Source: a virus. From it: a DNA stretch of 31,169 nucleotides. Positions within the stretch are counted from its first letter, which is position 1. Each line of letters opens with the position of its first letter. The stretch spans positions 1-31,169 of the IMG/VR virus record IMGVR_UViG_3300005470_000015; one strand, 5' to 3'. This document shows positions 7,995 to 14,759 of the stretch, in pieces. The translations under genes were made by a program, and so were the position numbers. The notes beneath the pieces were generated by a model. The model saw only the letters and a list, made by a program, of their open reading frames with translations, made no database searches and had not been told where the DNA came from.

Positions 7995-8024
7995 ACTATA
8001 GCAGAAGTGTGTCCCTATATGCAA
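7995..8024 (-). promoter_or_regulatory. Candidate late promoter
   Basis: Minus strand: TTGCAT (8024-8019), an 18-bp spacer, then TATAGT (8000-7995). It lies between the putative antiterminator gene and two intrinsic terminators and faces the lysis, packaging and head genes. Confidence 0.65.
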
Positions 8025-8070
8025 ACACATTTTGCAATATTTTTATAAACACCAACCAAACACACCAAAA

Positions 8071-8574
8071 TTAAGCCGCCACAAATCGGTCTGAAAGTGC
8101 CATGTATAAAGCTCTATCGCCATCAATAGACCACTGTAAAATTAATTGGAAAATATTTCGCTCTCTCACATCCCAAGTCTTGTAATAGTTTCTACGATTA
8201 ATACCGACCTCACAAGCCTTATCTGCCTTAGCTATTTCAACACCCAACACCAACTGAGAGATAGCGCAACGCGAAACCCTATCCAACTTCAAACGATAAC
8301 TACTTTTCTGCATACTCTCTTTGCAATACCAGTCAAACACCGCTAAGTTTTGCCTAATCGTCTGCAACAACAACATAACCTCTTTTTCATCACCCAGGCC
8401 TGCTCTAACCTCCAAAGCCAATCTATGTCGATTATCTTCAACCATACCCAATGCCGCCGCAACATCACCTGGCTTCAGGCCATCACGACTCGTTGATGCA
8501 CTAGATGAACTCAACCCAACCGCACTCACACGCAACATATTCAAAAAACGCTCTGTTCTCAAGGTAGATTCCAT
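8071..8574 (-). CDS. Unknown protein, candidate late antiterminator (Q-like by position)
   Basis: A 167-residue protein with no motif I can name. It is rich in arginine and helical, and ends with NRRNYYKTWDVRERNIFQLI, which could be a DNA-binding helix-turn-helix. The ATG at 8574 has GAGGTGG upstream and lies one base after the exonuclease stop, so I prefer it to the longer 8607 start. It is the last gene before a promoter/double-terminator leader, exactly where lambdoid phages carry the late regulator Q. The role is therefore inferred from position only. Confidence 0.5.
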   Translation of the reverse strand: MESTLRTERFLNMLRVSAVGLSSSSASTSRDGLKPGDVAAALGMVEDNRHRLALEVRAGLGDEKEVMLLLQTIRQNLAVFDWYCKESMQKSSYRLKLDRVSRCAISQLVLGVEIAKADKACEVGINRRNYYKTWDVRERNIFQLILQWSIDGDRALYMALSDRFVAA

Positions 8575-8575
8575 A

Positions 8576-9145
8576 TCAAGCCACCTCTTTTTGATTAGCC
8601 AATCCAAGCGCCTGCCAAATCTCGCTTACATACCTGGCCTGATGCTTAGCATCATCTAACGCACTATGCTCAACCCCAACAAACTCAATCGTTTTCTTTG
8701 GATCAATGCCATTAGCGCGCCCAATCTCAACCATTGTTCGCACACAACGCTCATTCCAAAATTCCCACGGCAAATCATAATCCATACGCTCAAAGTGATA
8801 CCCAAGCAATGCCAAATCAAACCCAGGTCCATTACCCCAAACCTGCAAATCACCCTTTGGGCATAAACCATTTAGCCAACTCATAAGTTGCAAAATGCCA
8901 GACCTAACCAGCACATCACCATCAAGCTGCTTACGTGCCTCGTCAGATTTACCCTGCCACCACTCAACAGTATCGCAATCCATTTTAAAGCCAAGCTTAC
9001 AACCATCCTCAACAGACAGCAGAACCTCAAAACCCTTATCAGAAACATGCCCTGTTTTTGGATTAAACTGCACCGCCCCAATACTAGCAATAACCGAATC
9101 AACCCCCGTGCCAAGTGCTTCAATATCAATCATTACGTGTGCCAT
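8576..9145 (-). CDS. DnaQ-fold 3'-5' exonuclease
   Basis: A 189-residue exonuclease of the DEDD superfamily. The first acidic motif is MIDIEALGTG (D7, E9), a middle motif lies in WGNGPGFDLALL, and the last is HSALDDAKHQARYV with the His and Asp of a DEDDh-type site. It most resembles the Rv2179c-like phage exonucleases. It lies between the helicase-loader-like gene and the putative antiterminator, in the replication operon. It could act in DNA recombination or in RNA turnover; the sequence does not decide which. Confidence 0.85.
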   Translation of the reverse strand: MAHVMIDIEALGTGVDSVIASIGAVQFNPKTGHVSDKGFEVLLSVEDGCKLGFKMDCDTVEWWQGKSDEARKQLDGDVLVRSGILQLMSWLNGLCPKGDLQVWGNGPGFDLALLGYHFERMDYDLPWEFWNERCVRTMVEIGRANGIDPKKTIEFVGVEHSALDDAKHQARYVSEIWQALGLANQKEVA

Positions 9146-9889
9146 CTATGCCGCTCCGTGTTTTAAGTTTTTTTTCATTTCAGACAAAAATCGATTTCCT
9201 GTCTCTTTTAAATTTTTTCCCAACAAGGCATCAGAATCCGCCTTGCTCAAAGTTTGCTCAAGCGCCAATTGATTTTTCTCAATGCGCTCTCTCACCCACT
9301 TAGGCGGCTCAAACTGAACACCAAACAACATCGCTTTCTTGCACTCATCGTAAAAACGTCTAACCGAATTCATAGAATTCTTTTTGCTCCACATACGCAT
9401 TTCAGCAATGGGCGTACGCTCATTCGCTTTAGCAATAATCCCCCAATAAATCATGTTTGATTTTTCGCTATAACGCCCCATCATCAAATCTTCATACACC
9501 AAATCAAAATCAGGAATACCCAACGCCTCAGCAAACTTACCCTGGCACAACAAGCCAAACTCTGCGCTCGTAGGCGGCCAAGAAGGGTGCGTATCCTTCA
9601 TCTTGTAAAAAGCCTTCTCAACCGCATCGCGTGACGTTTTACCAACATCAATCGCCCAAATGCGTTTAGCTGCAACCACCTCAGCATCAGTACGCCATTG
9701 GCTCATCCACTTACTGCCATAACGTGCCGTCATAGCCTGCCAAATGTACTCAATACCCTCGTTAGAAGTGGTCATCTGTCGATTTGGTTCCGTACTTGAG
9801 ATTGTGCTCTCTAGATTCTGCGTTGATTCGTCTAATGCGCTGAGCCTCTGTCTCACCTGCATAGCCGTTTGATTGATTGCCATTGCCAT
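9146..9889 (-). CDS. Replication protein, lambda P-like (helicase loader)
   Basis: A 247-residue protein resembling phage replication P proteins, which bring the host DnaB helicase to the origin. The conserved-looking part is YGSKWMSQW, then WPPTSAEFGLLCQ near residues 105-117. I chose the ATG at 9889 because AGGAGGTGG lies just upstream. With this start the gene overlaps the O-like gene by about 128 bp in another frame, unusually long; an ATG at 9778 would nearly remove the overlap but has only a weak site (GGAA). Confidence 0.7.
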   Translation of the reverse strand: MAMAINQTAMQVRQRLSALDESTQNLESTISSTEPNRQMTTSNEGIEYIWQAMTARYGSKWMSQWRTDAEVVAAKRIWAIDVGKTSRDAVEKAFYKMKDTHPSWPPTSAEFGLLCQGKFAEALGIPDFDLVYEDLMMGRYSEKSNMIYWGIIAKANERTPIAEMRMWSKKNSMNSVRRFYDECKKAMLFGVQFEPPKWVRERIEKNQLALEQTLSKADSDALLGKNLKETGNRFLSEMKKNLKHGAA

Positions 9890-10508
9890 AACCACCTCCT
9901 GCTTGCTGATTAGGGTTGCTGTTTTCCCACGTGATAAACTTTTGCTTCCAATTCCTTACCGCCTTACCTGCTGCATCCTTCCAATTACCCGTGTCGTAGT
10001 AATCAAAAAACTTACTAGCCAAATCTTGTCGATTACGCTCAATGGCATAATCCAAGACATCCTGTTCAGTAGGGGCAACAAACTTACTTCTCGGTTCGGC
10101 TTTTTTTGGTTTACTTTTTTTAATAGTGACTGGTTCTAAAGAGTGACTGGTTCTGGGTTCAGAATCTGCACTAGTCATTGGTTCAGATTCTGAACTAGTG
10201 CAGATTTCGACTGGTTCATAATCTGCACTAGTAAATCCACCTTTTTCACCATTAAATTTAATGTAATAACGGTTACTACTTCTACCTGCATTACGAGCCA
10301 TTTTTTTCAAATAACCGTCTTTTTCTAACTGCTTAATATGACCAATTACCGTTGTTCTACCCATCTCACATTGATCAGCTACATTCTGATAACTTGGCCA
10401 GCACACTCCTTCATCATTAGCATTGTCAGCCAACTTAATCAAAACCAACTTACGTCCAGAGTTACCAACTTTTGCACGCATGGCCTTGACCATTAATTCC
10501 ATACTCAT
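9762..10508 (-). CDS. Replication initiator, lambda O-like
   Basis: The N-terminal 80 residues form a winged helix-turn-helix (KLVLIKLADNANDEGVCWPS, then TTVIGHIKQLEKDGYL), typical of phage O-like initiators. The middle region (about residues 90-140) contains repeated short units with SEPM, SEPR and LEPV that reflect DNA repeats in the gene (see the origin entry). The C-terminal half (DVLDYAIERNRQDLASKFFDYY...NWKQKFITWENSNPNQ) is typical of DnaD/O-type ends. The most likely start is the ATG at 10508; a TTG three codons upstream is possible. It would bind the origin and recruit the P-like protein. Confidence 0.8.
   Translation of the reverse strand: MSMELMVKAMRAKVGNSGRKLVLIKLADNANDEGVCWPSYQNVADQCEMGRTTVIGHIKQLEKDGYLKKMARNAGRSSNRYYIKFNGEKGGFTSADYEPVEICTSSESEPMTSADSEPRTSHSLEPVTIKKSKPKKAEPRSKFVAPTEQDVLDYAIERNRQDLASKFFDYYDTGNWKDAAGKAVRNWKQKFITWENSNPNQQAGGGYGNGNQSNGYAGETEAQRIRRINAESREHNLKYGTKSTDDHF
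10125..10232. other. Candidate replication origin: iterons inside the O-like gene
   Basis: Two identical AGTGACTGGTTCT units (10125-10137, 10142-10154) are followed by related copies at 10173-10185 and 10206-10218. Interleaved are AGAATCTGCACTAGT (10161-10175), AGATTCTGAACTAGT (10185-10199) and ATAATCTGCACTAGT (10218-10232). ACTAGTGCAGAT (10194-10205) is an exact inverted copy of the 12-base core of the outer two. Lambdoid phages keep their origin iterons inside gene O in the same way. Confidence 0.6.
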
Positions 10509-10545
10509 AAAATACAATCTACCCTTTTAAAATAGAGACCAAATA

Positions 10546-10815
10546 ATGGAAACCACAATCATCCTGTTTGACGAGATTCGCTGTGAAAACAAGCCAATCA
10601 TTATCGAAACCAACTTAACCCACCTACCAAGAGCAGGTGAATACCTAACCTACCAAGGCAAAGACCACTACATATGCAAAGTCTCATACCTGCTACTAGA
10701 CCAAAAAGACAACCCGCTCAACAACATTGAGCAAGTCGCAAAAATTACGGCCTACCAAATAGAAAAAGAACCCGTAAACCCAATGATTACTCCAAATGAT
10801 GCCCAGACTCACTAA
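10546..10815 (+). CDS. Small unknown protein, divergent from the O-like gene
   Basis: An 89-residue reading frame on the opposite strand to the replication operon, starting 37 bp from the O-like gene. The sequence looks like a real, compact beta-rich protein (PIIIETNLTHLPRAGEYL, then YICKVSYLLLDQK), with no recognisable family, signal or membrane segment. The last 29 bp overlap the convergent gene at 10787. The ribosome-binding site is weak. No function can be assigned. Confidence 0.6.
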   Translation: METTIILFDEIRCENKPIIIETNLTHLPRAGEYLTYQGKDHYICKVSYLLLDQKDNPLNNIEQVAKITAYQIEKEPVNPMITPNDAQTH

Positions 10816-11053
10816 CATCAACAAAGCATCGAGTACGCGCCAACAAGCAATCAATTTGCTCAATTGACTTACTAAGCGGCTCAGACAACTCAGGCGGCAA
10901 AATCAAATTGTTATACATAGCCGTCTGACCTATTTGCTCAGGTTCATAGCCACTTAAACTCTCTGCTACACCAATGTTTCTTAAATGTGCTCTAGCCGCC
11001 ATAAGCTCTTTACGCCAAGCAACCAAATCATCAATATTTACCTTATAACTCAT
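10787..11053 (-). CDS. Small unknown protein
   Basis: An 88-residue helical protein (VNIDDLVAWRKELMAARAHL) in the early minus-strand operon. Its ATG overlaps the stop of the upstream gene by 4 bp, supporting co-translation. I see no known domain. The 3' end overlaps the convergent plus-strand gene by 29 bp. Confidence 0.65.
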   Translation of the reverse strand: MSYKVNIDDLVAWRKELMAARAHLRNIGVAESLSGYEPEQIGQTAMYNNLILPPELSEPLSKSIEQIDCLLARTRCFVDVSESGHHLE

Positions 11054-11259
11054 ACCACCACCTTCAATCGTTCATAACGCATTGGGCTACACACCTCAAG
11101 CACACGCTCACCTAGCCTTAACGCCACCTTATAGCGCTTAACCAAATATTGAGTACCCCACGCCACAACACAAAACTTTTCACCAGTTAAATTGGCACTC
11201 TTCTCAGCACGCTTAACCGCATCAAGTGCATTGCTATAACTCAAATTACCTTTAGCCAT
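11050..11259 (-). CDS. Small unknown protein
   Basis: About 69 residues, starting at the ATG at 11259 with AGGTGA six bases upstream; the start overlaps the end of the CII-like gene by 8 bp. The sequence (FCVVAWGTQYLVKRY, ending MRYERLKVVV) suggests a small alpha/beta fold. No family recognised. It is part of the early leftward operon. Confidence 0.65.
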   Translation of the reverse strand: MAKGNLSYSNALDAVKRAEKSANLTGEKFCVVAWGTQYLVKRYKVALRLGERVLEVCSPMRYERLKVVV

Positions 11260-11782
11260 GACCATTCACCTCACACCCGCTCACTAACGCCGCTTTTGTA
11301 GCTTTAGCACGCTCAATAACATCATCAAGCTCTTTGCCAATTTTTAAGCGTTCGCGTTTATCAAGGCGGTTATCATCCTCAAGGCTCTCAAACACCGTGG
11401 TATTCACATCATTTTGTTCTTTACCCAGCTTAGCCAGCTCAGCCATTACACTGCCATAACTACCAACCTGACCGGCACAATCCGCCTCTCTACCAAGCAA
11501 CCCATCCAGCGAATCCATAAACCGCTCACGGTCACGTTTTGGTACCTTAACCAAAGCAACAAATAACTCCAGCGCACCAAATTTAGCCTGCTTATTGGTA
11601 GGGCAAACCTCATTACCAAGCGAAACCTCACCCGCCTCGCCCATATACCCCATGCGACCAGATAAACTACCTATGCCACCGCCAGAGTGATGAATAAGCT
11701 CATAAATCATCTGCTCAAACATATCCACATTAGCCAATGTCTTATGATCCAATGCGTTTTTAATAGAATCTCGTAAAGGCAT
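11252..11782 (-). CDS. CII-like phage regulatory protein
   Basis: A 176-residue protein that resembles the CII (CP76) type of phage regulator: an N-terminal helical part (IYELIHHSGGGIGSLSGRMG) possibly forming a helix-turn-helix, then GALELFVALVKVPKRDRERF, followed by a charged helical C terminus. It is preceded by AGGAGG and lies a short distance downstream of the Cro-like gene, the position of cII in lambdoid phages. It may activate lysogeny promoters. The match is from pattern recall and is moderate. Confidence 0.6.
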   Translation of the reverse strand: MPLRDSIKNALDHKTLANVDMFEQMIYELIHHSGGGIGSLSGRMGYMGEAGEVSLGNEVCPTNKQAKFGALELFVALVKVPKRDRERFMDSLDGLLGREADCAGQVGSYGSVMAELAKLGKEQNDVNTTVFESLEDDNRLDKRERLKIGKELDDVIERAKATKAALVSGCEVNGHG

Positions 11783-11818
11783 GTTTACCCTCCTTAAAAT
11801 TAAATATTTATAACCCTA

Positions 11819-11828
11819 CCAGGCCTGG
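11819..11828. promoter_or_regulatory. Palindrome CCAGGCCTGG (leader copy 2)
   Basis: A perfect 10-bp palindrome 36 bp upstream of the CII-like start codon, in the gap after the small membrane gene. See copies at 300, 14817, 15935, 16337 and 25502. Confidence 0.55.
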
Positions 11829-11833
11829 CTAAA

Positions 11834-11950
11834 CTAACTGACAAACGCAACCAAAAGACCACAACCAATGCCAACTAACGCCAAACCAAACCCAATCAAA
11901 AACACAAAAGCTACTGCCTTGCGTTCAGTTTTAAATTTTTTAGGCTGCAT
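11834..11950 (-). CDS. Very small single-pass membrane protein
   Basis: A 38-residue frame starting at ATG 11950-11948, which overlaps the last codons of the Cro-like gene by 11 bp, and ending at TAG 11836-11834. It begins MQPKKFKTERK and continues with one hydrophobic helix (AVAFVFLIGFGLALVGIGC), a classic small membrane-protein pattern with positive residues inside. The ribosome-binding site is weak, so it may be translated by coupling to the Cro-like gene. It fills an otherwise empty gap. Function unknown. Confidence 0.5.
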   Translation of the reverse strand: MQPKKFKTERKAVAFVFLIGFGLALVGIGCGLLVAFVS

Positions 11951-12143
11951 CTTTCAGCCACTCACTTGGAATAGTTTTTCCATGCAATCTTGCAGCGCCG
12001 ATAATTGCATTGCGCCTAACGGAATCACCAATAAAACATCCCTTTTTATCAAACCACTGAGACACAGCTTGCGGACTCAAGCCGCAAAGACTTGCAAGCA
12101 CGGTAAGCGATCCAAACAACTTTTTAACTTCTTCTCTTGTCAT
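11940..12143 (-). CDS. Cro-like helix-turn-helix repressor
   Basis: A 67-residue DNA-binding protein of Cro/YdaS type. The helix-turn-helix is visible in LFGSLTVLASLCGLSPQAVSQWF. It is divergent from the CI-like gene and is the first gene of the leftward early operon. The ATG has AGGAGGTC upstream. By analogy it would bind the TGTAAG/CTTACA operators and shut off the repressor promoter. Confidence 0.8.
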   Translation of the reverse strand: MTREEVKKLFGSLTVLASLCGLSPQAVSQWFDKKGCFIGDSVRRNAIIGAARLHGKTIPSEWLKDAA

Positions 12144-12166
12144 AAGACCTCCTGAGTTAAAATGAT

Positions 12167-12182
12167 TGTAAGTCGACTTACA
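12167..12182. promoter_or_regulatory. Operator 1 of the lysis-lysogeny switch
   Basis: A perfect 16-bp palindrome, TGTAAGTCGACTTACA, in the divergent gap, 24 bp upstream of the Cro-like start. It lies just downstream of a possible leftward promoter (TTGTAA, 19-bp spacer, GATAAT on the minus strand). Confidence 0.75.
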
Positions 12183-12224
12183 TTAATTATCAAGCTTTTT
12201 TAAATTACACTTACAATATTATTT

Positions 12225-12240
12225 TGTAAGATGGCTTACA
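12225..12240. promoter_or_regulatory. Operator 2 of the lysis-lysogeny switch
   Basis: TGTAAGATGGCTTACA, ending one base before the CI-like start codon. A further half-site CTTACA at 12210-12215 faces its left half, so a third, wider-spaced site is possible. Its position suggests autoregulation of the repressor and a very short leader. Confidence 0.7.
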
Positions 12241-12241
12241 T

Positions 12242-12676
12242 ATGAAATGGAATGAAGTCGGAACACGAATTGAACAAATAATGAATCAATCAGGCTTGAC
12301 GCTTGCTGGGTTCGGGGTGCTTATTGGAAAAAATAAGCCTGCTGGAAAAAAAATATCTCATGTAACAATTAGAAACTGGATATCAGGATCAGAAATCAAA
12401 AAAGAAAATTGGGATGCTCTTGTTAAAGCCATGATAAAGATAGACCCAACAAAATCAGAAGAATGGCTTAAAACAGGAAAGGAACAAACCAAAACACAAG
12501 AGCCAACTGGAAAATATACCCTATCAGACAAAGAAATTATAAGCCTTCAATCTCAAAATCTTGCTTATAGCGGACACTACCAATATTTAATAGAAGCTGA
12601 AGAAAAAAACCTATTAGATCCAACCGAAAAAGCCATACTTGAGGCGATAAACTTAAAGTATAAGGACAAAGATTGA
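12242..12676 (+). CDS. CI-like repressor without a protease domain
   Basis: A 144-residue transcription regulator with an N-terminal helix-turn-helix (EQIMNQSGLTLAGFGVLIG, then KISHVTIRNWISG). The C-terminal part is helical and lacks the S24/LexA-type Ser-Lys peptidase, so classical RecA-driven self-cleavage is not expected and induction may use another route. It is divergent from the Cro-like gene, with palindromic operators at its start. Its stop overlaps the TTG start of the next gene (TTGA), showing that repressor and downstream genes form one operon. Confidence 0.8.
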   Translation: MKWNEVGTRIEQIMNQSGLTLAGFGVLIGKNKPAGKKISHVTIRNWISGSEIKKENWDALVKAMIKIDPTKSEEWLKTGKEQTKTQEPTGKYTLSDKEIISLQSQNLAYSGHYQYLIEAEEKNLLDPTEKAILEAINLKYKDKD

Positions 12677-13143
12677 AGTCATACCTTGACCAGCGTGGCT
12701 TTTTACCAGAAGGGGTACACAATAAAGATTGGCGCTGGACGGAATCGCTTGTTCTTGATGAATGGCGAAAAACCCTTATTGAACGAGCAAAAGAATTTTG
12801 CCAACAAGAATTTCAAGTTTTTCAAGATATTGAAACAGAGCTTTACCTAGCAGGGAGCTTCTTTAGCGACAAAACACACCCACAGGATATTGAGATACTA
12901 CTGCACCTTCCTAACGACATCAGTAACTACAACCATTACAAGAAATTAGCTTCAATAAACACGCTTCATGATAAAATAGAGGACGATTTAAACCTTGATG
13001 TTTGGATAACAACACCTTCAAACACAAGAAAGGACTTTAGAAAGTTTTTTCAATACATTGGCGAAAAATCTGCCCAGGCAAAAGACCTAAATGCAAAAGA
13101 TAAACGCGGTATTGTAAGGATAATGAAATGGCATCACGCATAG
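12673..13143 (+). CDS. Nucleotidyltransferase-fold protein in the repressor operon
   Basis: A 156-residue protein that starts at a TTG overlapping the repressor stop. Residues 61-77 (GSFFSDKTHPQDIEILL) match the nucleotidyltransferase signature: GS, then D72 and E74 in place of the usual D-x-D, with a possible third acid at D109 in LNLDVWI. The family resembles the small uncharacterised nucleotidyltransferase-like proteins often found in phages and near defence genes. The short gap between GS and the acids is normal for the fold. Target and reaction are unknown. With its downstream partner it would be expressed in the lysogen. Confidence 0.7.
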   Translation: MKSYLDQRGFLPEGVHNKDWRWTESLVLDEWRKTLIERAKEFCQQEFQVFQDIETELYLAGSFFSDKTHPQDIEILLHLPNDISNYNHYKKLASINTLHDKIEDDLNLDVWITTPSNTRKDFRKFFQYIGEKSAQAKDLNAKDKRGIVRIMKWHHA

Positions 13144-14120
13144 AAATCATTGAGGAAAAAGCAGCATTCATACATGAACAAATGCTCAACCTTATCAGAA
13201 TGAATGAAAAGTTTGGCAATAAGTCAGACAAAGACTTCATTGGTGCCATGAACACCTACCAAAAAAGACTGCATAAAATCTATGCAGAAGAGCTGCCGTT
13301 AGCAAAAATGAAGGATAATTCAGACCTGTTAATCAGAGCCATTGGCGTAAACGCAGACCACGAACAACCCATGCTAAAAACCGTGGCATCTTTAGCCGAA
13401 AGAATGCGAGAAAACCTAAACAAACTGACACGCTCAATTTCACCCATGATGAAAAACATAAGCAACCACAAGATTGCCGAAACACCTTGGGTATTCAATG
13501 GATATGCGCCTGGATCAATAATAATGGGGTTTTCATTGCAATCGCCAAGCACAGATAGCTTAACAATTGATTGCGACCTTGAGCTCTACAGAATATTATC
13601 CACTACCGCCCAAAACATTGCCGTAATTCCCTCTTTTCTTGAAGAAGAAAAACTAAATGATGCGCTTGCGGAAGTGATAACAGACCCCGCCATTAGAGAT
13701 ACTGTTTTAATCGCCACACACAACATCAGCCCAAGCTCAAGAAGCGGGCTGCACACCATTGAAGTTGGCGCAAAAACTGGCGAATATGGCGACCTTACAA
13801 ACAAAAGCAGAATGATACTAGGTCAAGAAATAAAACGCCCTCATCTTGTAAAGAAACAAAACGGAAGCTTTACTGGGGTTTTAGAGTCGGCTGATCTAGG
13901 TAAAGAACGCGCAATACTAAGAAATATCATAGAGCAAGACATAGCAGCCATTCGCTGCTTTGTACCGATAGAGCTATCCAGCCAGTTAAAAGCCTGTTTT
14001 GGAGAGTTGGTAACCATAAAAGGTGAGTACGAAGCAGATCACAACGGAAAACCAAGACTGCTTAATGTAAATTCAATCCAAAAATCAAATTCAAAGCAAC
14101 AAAAACTAAAACTACAATAA
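13128..14120 (+). CDS. Unknown 330-aa protein, partner of the nucleotidyltransferase
   Basis: Starts at an ATG inside the end of the nucleotidyltransferase gene (16-bp overlap) with AAGGA upstream. I do not recognise the family. Residues 1-110 are charged and helical (KAAFIHEQMLNLIRMNEKFG). Residues 118-140 hold a striking ETPWVFNGYAPGSIIMGF segment. A mixed alpha/beta part follows, and the lysine/glutamine-rich C terminus (SKQQKLKLQ) looks disordered. There is no signal or membrane segment, so it is cytoplasmic. Its operon position points to a lysogeny-expressed accessory or defence function, which is inference. Confidence 0.75.
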   Translation: MASRIEIIEEKAAFIHEQMLNLIRMNEKFGNKSDKDFIGAMNTYQKRLHKIYAEELPLAKMKDNSDLLIRAIGVNADHEQPMLKTVASLAERMRENLNKLTRSISPMMKNISNHKIAETPWVFNGYAPGSIIMGFSLQSPSTDSLTIDCDLELYRILSTTAQNIAVIPSFLEEEKLNDALAEVITDPAIRDTVLIATHNISPSSRSGLHTIEVGAKTGEYGDLTNKSRMILGQEIKRPHLVKKQNGSFTGVLESADLGKERAILRNIIEQDIAAIRCFVPIELSSQLKACFGELVTIKGEYEADHNGKPRLLNVNSIQKSNSKQQKLKLQ

Positions 14121-14175
14121 CAAAGCACTCAAGATGACCATTTCAAGGCTCTGGTTTTTATTGCTCTAATAAGTA

Positions 14176-14685
14176 TTATCTGGTCATCATCACTGTTACT
14201 TCCTCTTTATCTTTTGATTGGACATTTTTAGTAATGTATCCACCCTGTGGCGACTCATAACATCCAGTATACCTACCGCATTGAGTCACGCTCCATGTAA
14301 CTTTTGACTCTGCAACCCAATTAGCCGTGCCCAACCCAGTTATCTTAAATCTACCATCTCCATCTGCCTGAGCGCACTTGAATGCCTTTTCCCAGCTAGC
14401 GTGGTCAGCAACAAAATAACCCTCTCTAATTTTTTGTTTACGCTTAGACAGATAAGCAATATTTGGCACTAAACAAACCTTTTCACCCGCTCCAAATTTA
14501 GAATCACCACCCTTTGTTCTAAGAAAAACCTGGCCAGTAACAGTTCCAGTGCCTTTTGATAAATATGGCTCTAAATTAGCAGCGTCTGGTTTAGGCATCT
14601 CAAAATAACCTTTAGACTTCACTTGATTACCACCGCAACCACTTATTAACACAGCGACAATCGCCAAAAAAACTAAGTTACGCAT
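14176..14685 (-). CDS. Phage-encoded lipoprotein
   Basis: A 169-residue lipoprotein. The start is ATG 14685, with AGGAGG seven bases upstream. The signal is MRNLVFLAIVAVLISGCGG with lipobox ISGC. The mature part begins with a linker (KSKGYFEMPKP), then looks like a single beta-sandwich (TGTVTGQVFLRT ... FKITGLGTANWVAESKVTW) with two pairs of cysteines. Such a product would be exported and tethered to a membrane. The gene is divergent from the rightward early operon, and its promoter region carries repressor-type operators. Possible roles are lysogenic conversion or superinfection exclusion; neither is shown. Confidence 0.75.
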   Translation of the reverse strand: MRNLVFLAIVAVLISGCGGNQVKSKGYFEMPKPDAANLEPYLSKGTGTVTGQVFLRTKGGDSKFGAGEKVCLVPNIAYLSKRKQKIREGYFVADHASWEKAFKCAQADGDGRFKITGLGTANWVAESKVTWSVTQCGRYTGCYESPQGGYITKNVQSKDKEEVTVMMTR

Positions 14686-14736
14686 AAATAAACCTCCTAT
14701 ATAAATAAGTAAAAAAACCACTATATCAAAAATATT

Positions 14737-14752
14737 TGTAACCTTGCTTACA
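14737..14752. promoter_or_regulatory. Operator 3 (distal switch, lipoprotein side)
   Basis: TGTAACCTTGCTTACA shares the TGTAA/TTACA arms of the switch operators. It lies about 52 bp upstream of the lipoprotein start and just upstream of a TATAGT-like -10 (14725-14720, minus strand). Confidence 0.6.
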
Positions 14753-14759
14753 TTTTTAT

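Noticed and set aside
11868-12155. 95-aa plus-strand frame opposite the Cro-like gene
   Set aside because: Antisense of a clear helix-turn-helix gene with a good ribosome-binding site.
14133-14188. 8-bp inverted repeat GATGACCA/TGGTCATC as a terminator between convergent genes
   Set aside because: The arms are 40 bp apart and no T-run follows, so a terminator cannot be supported.
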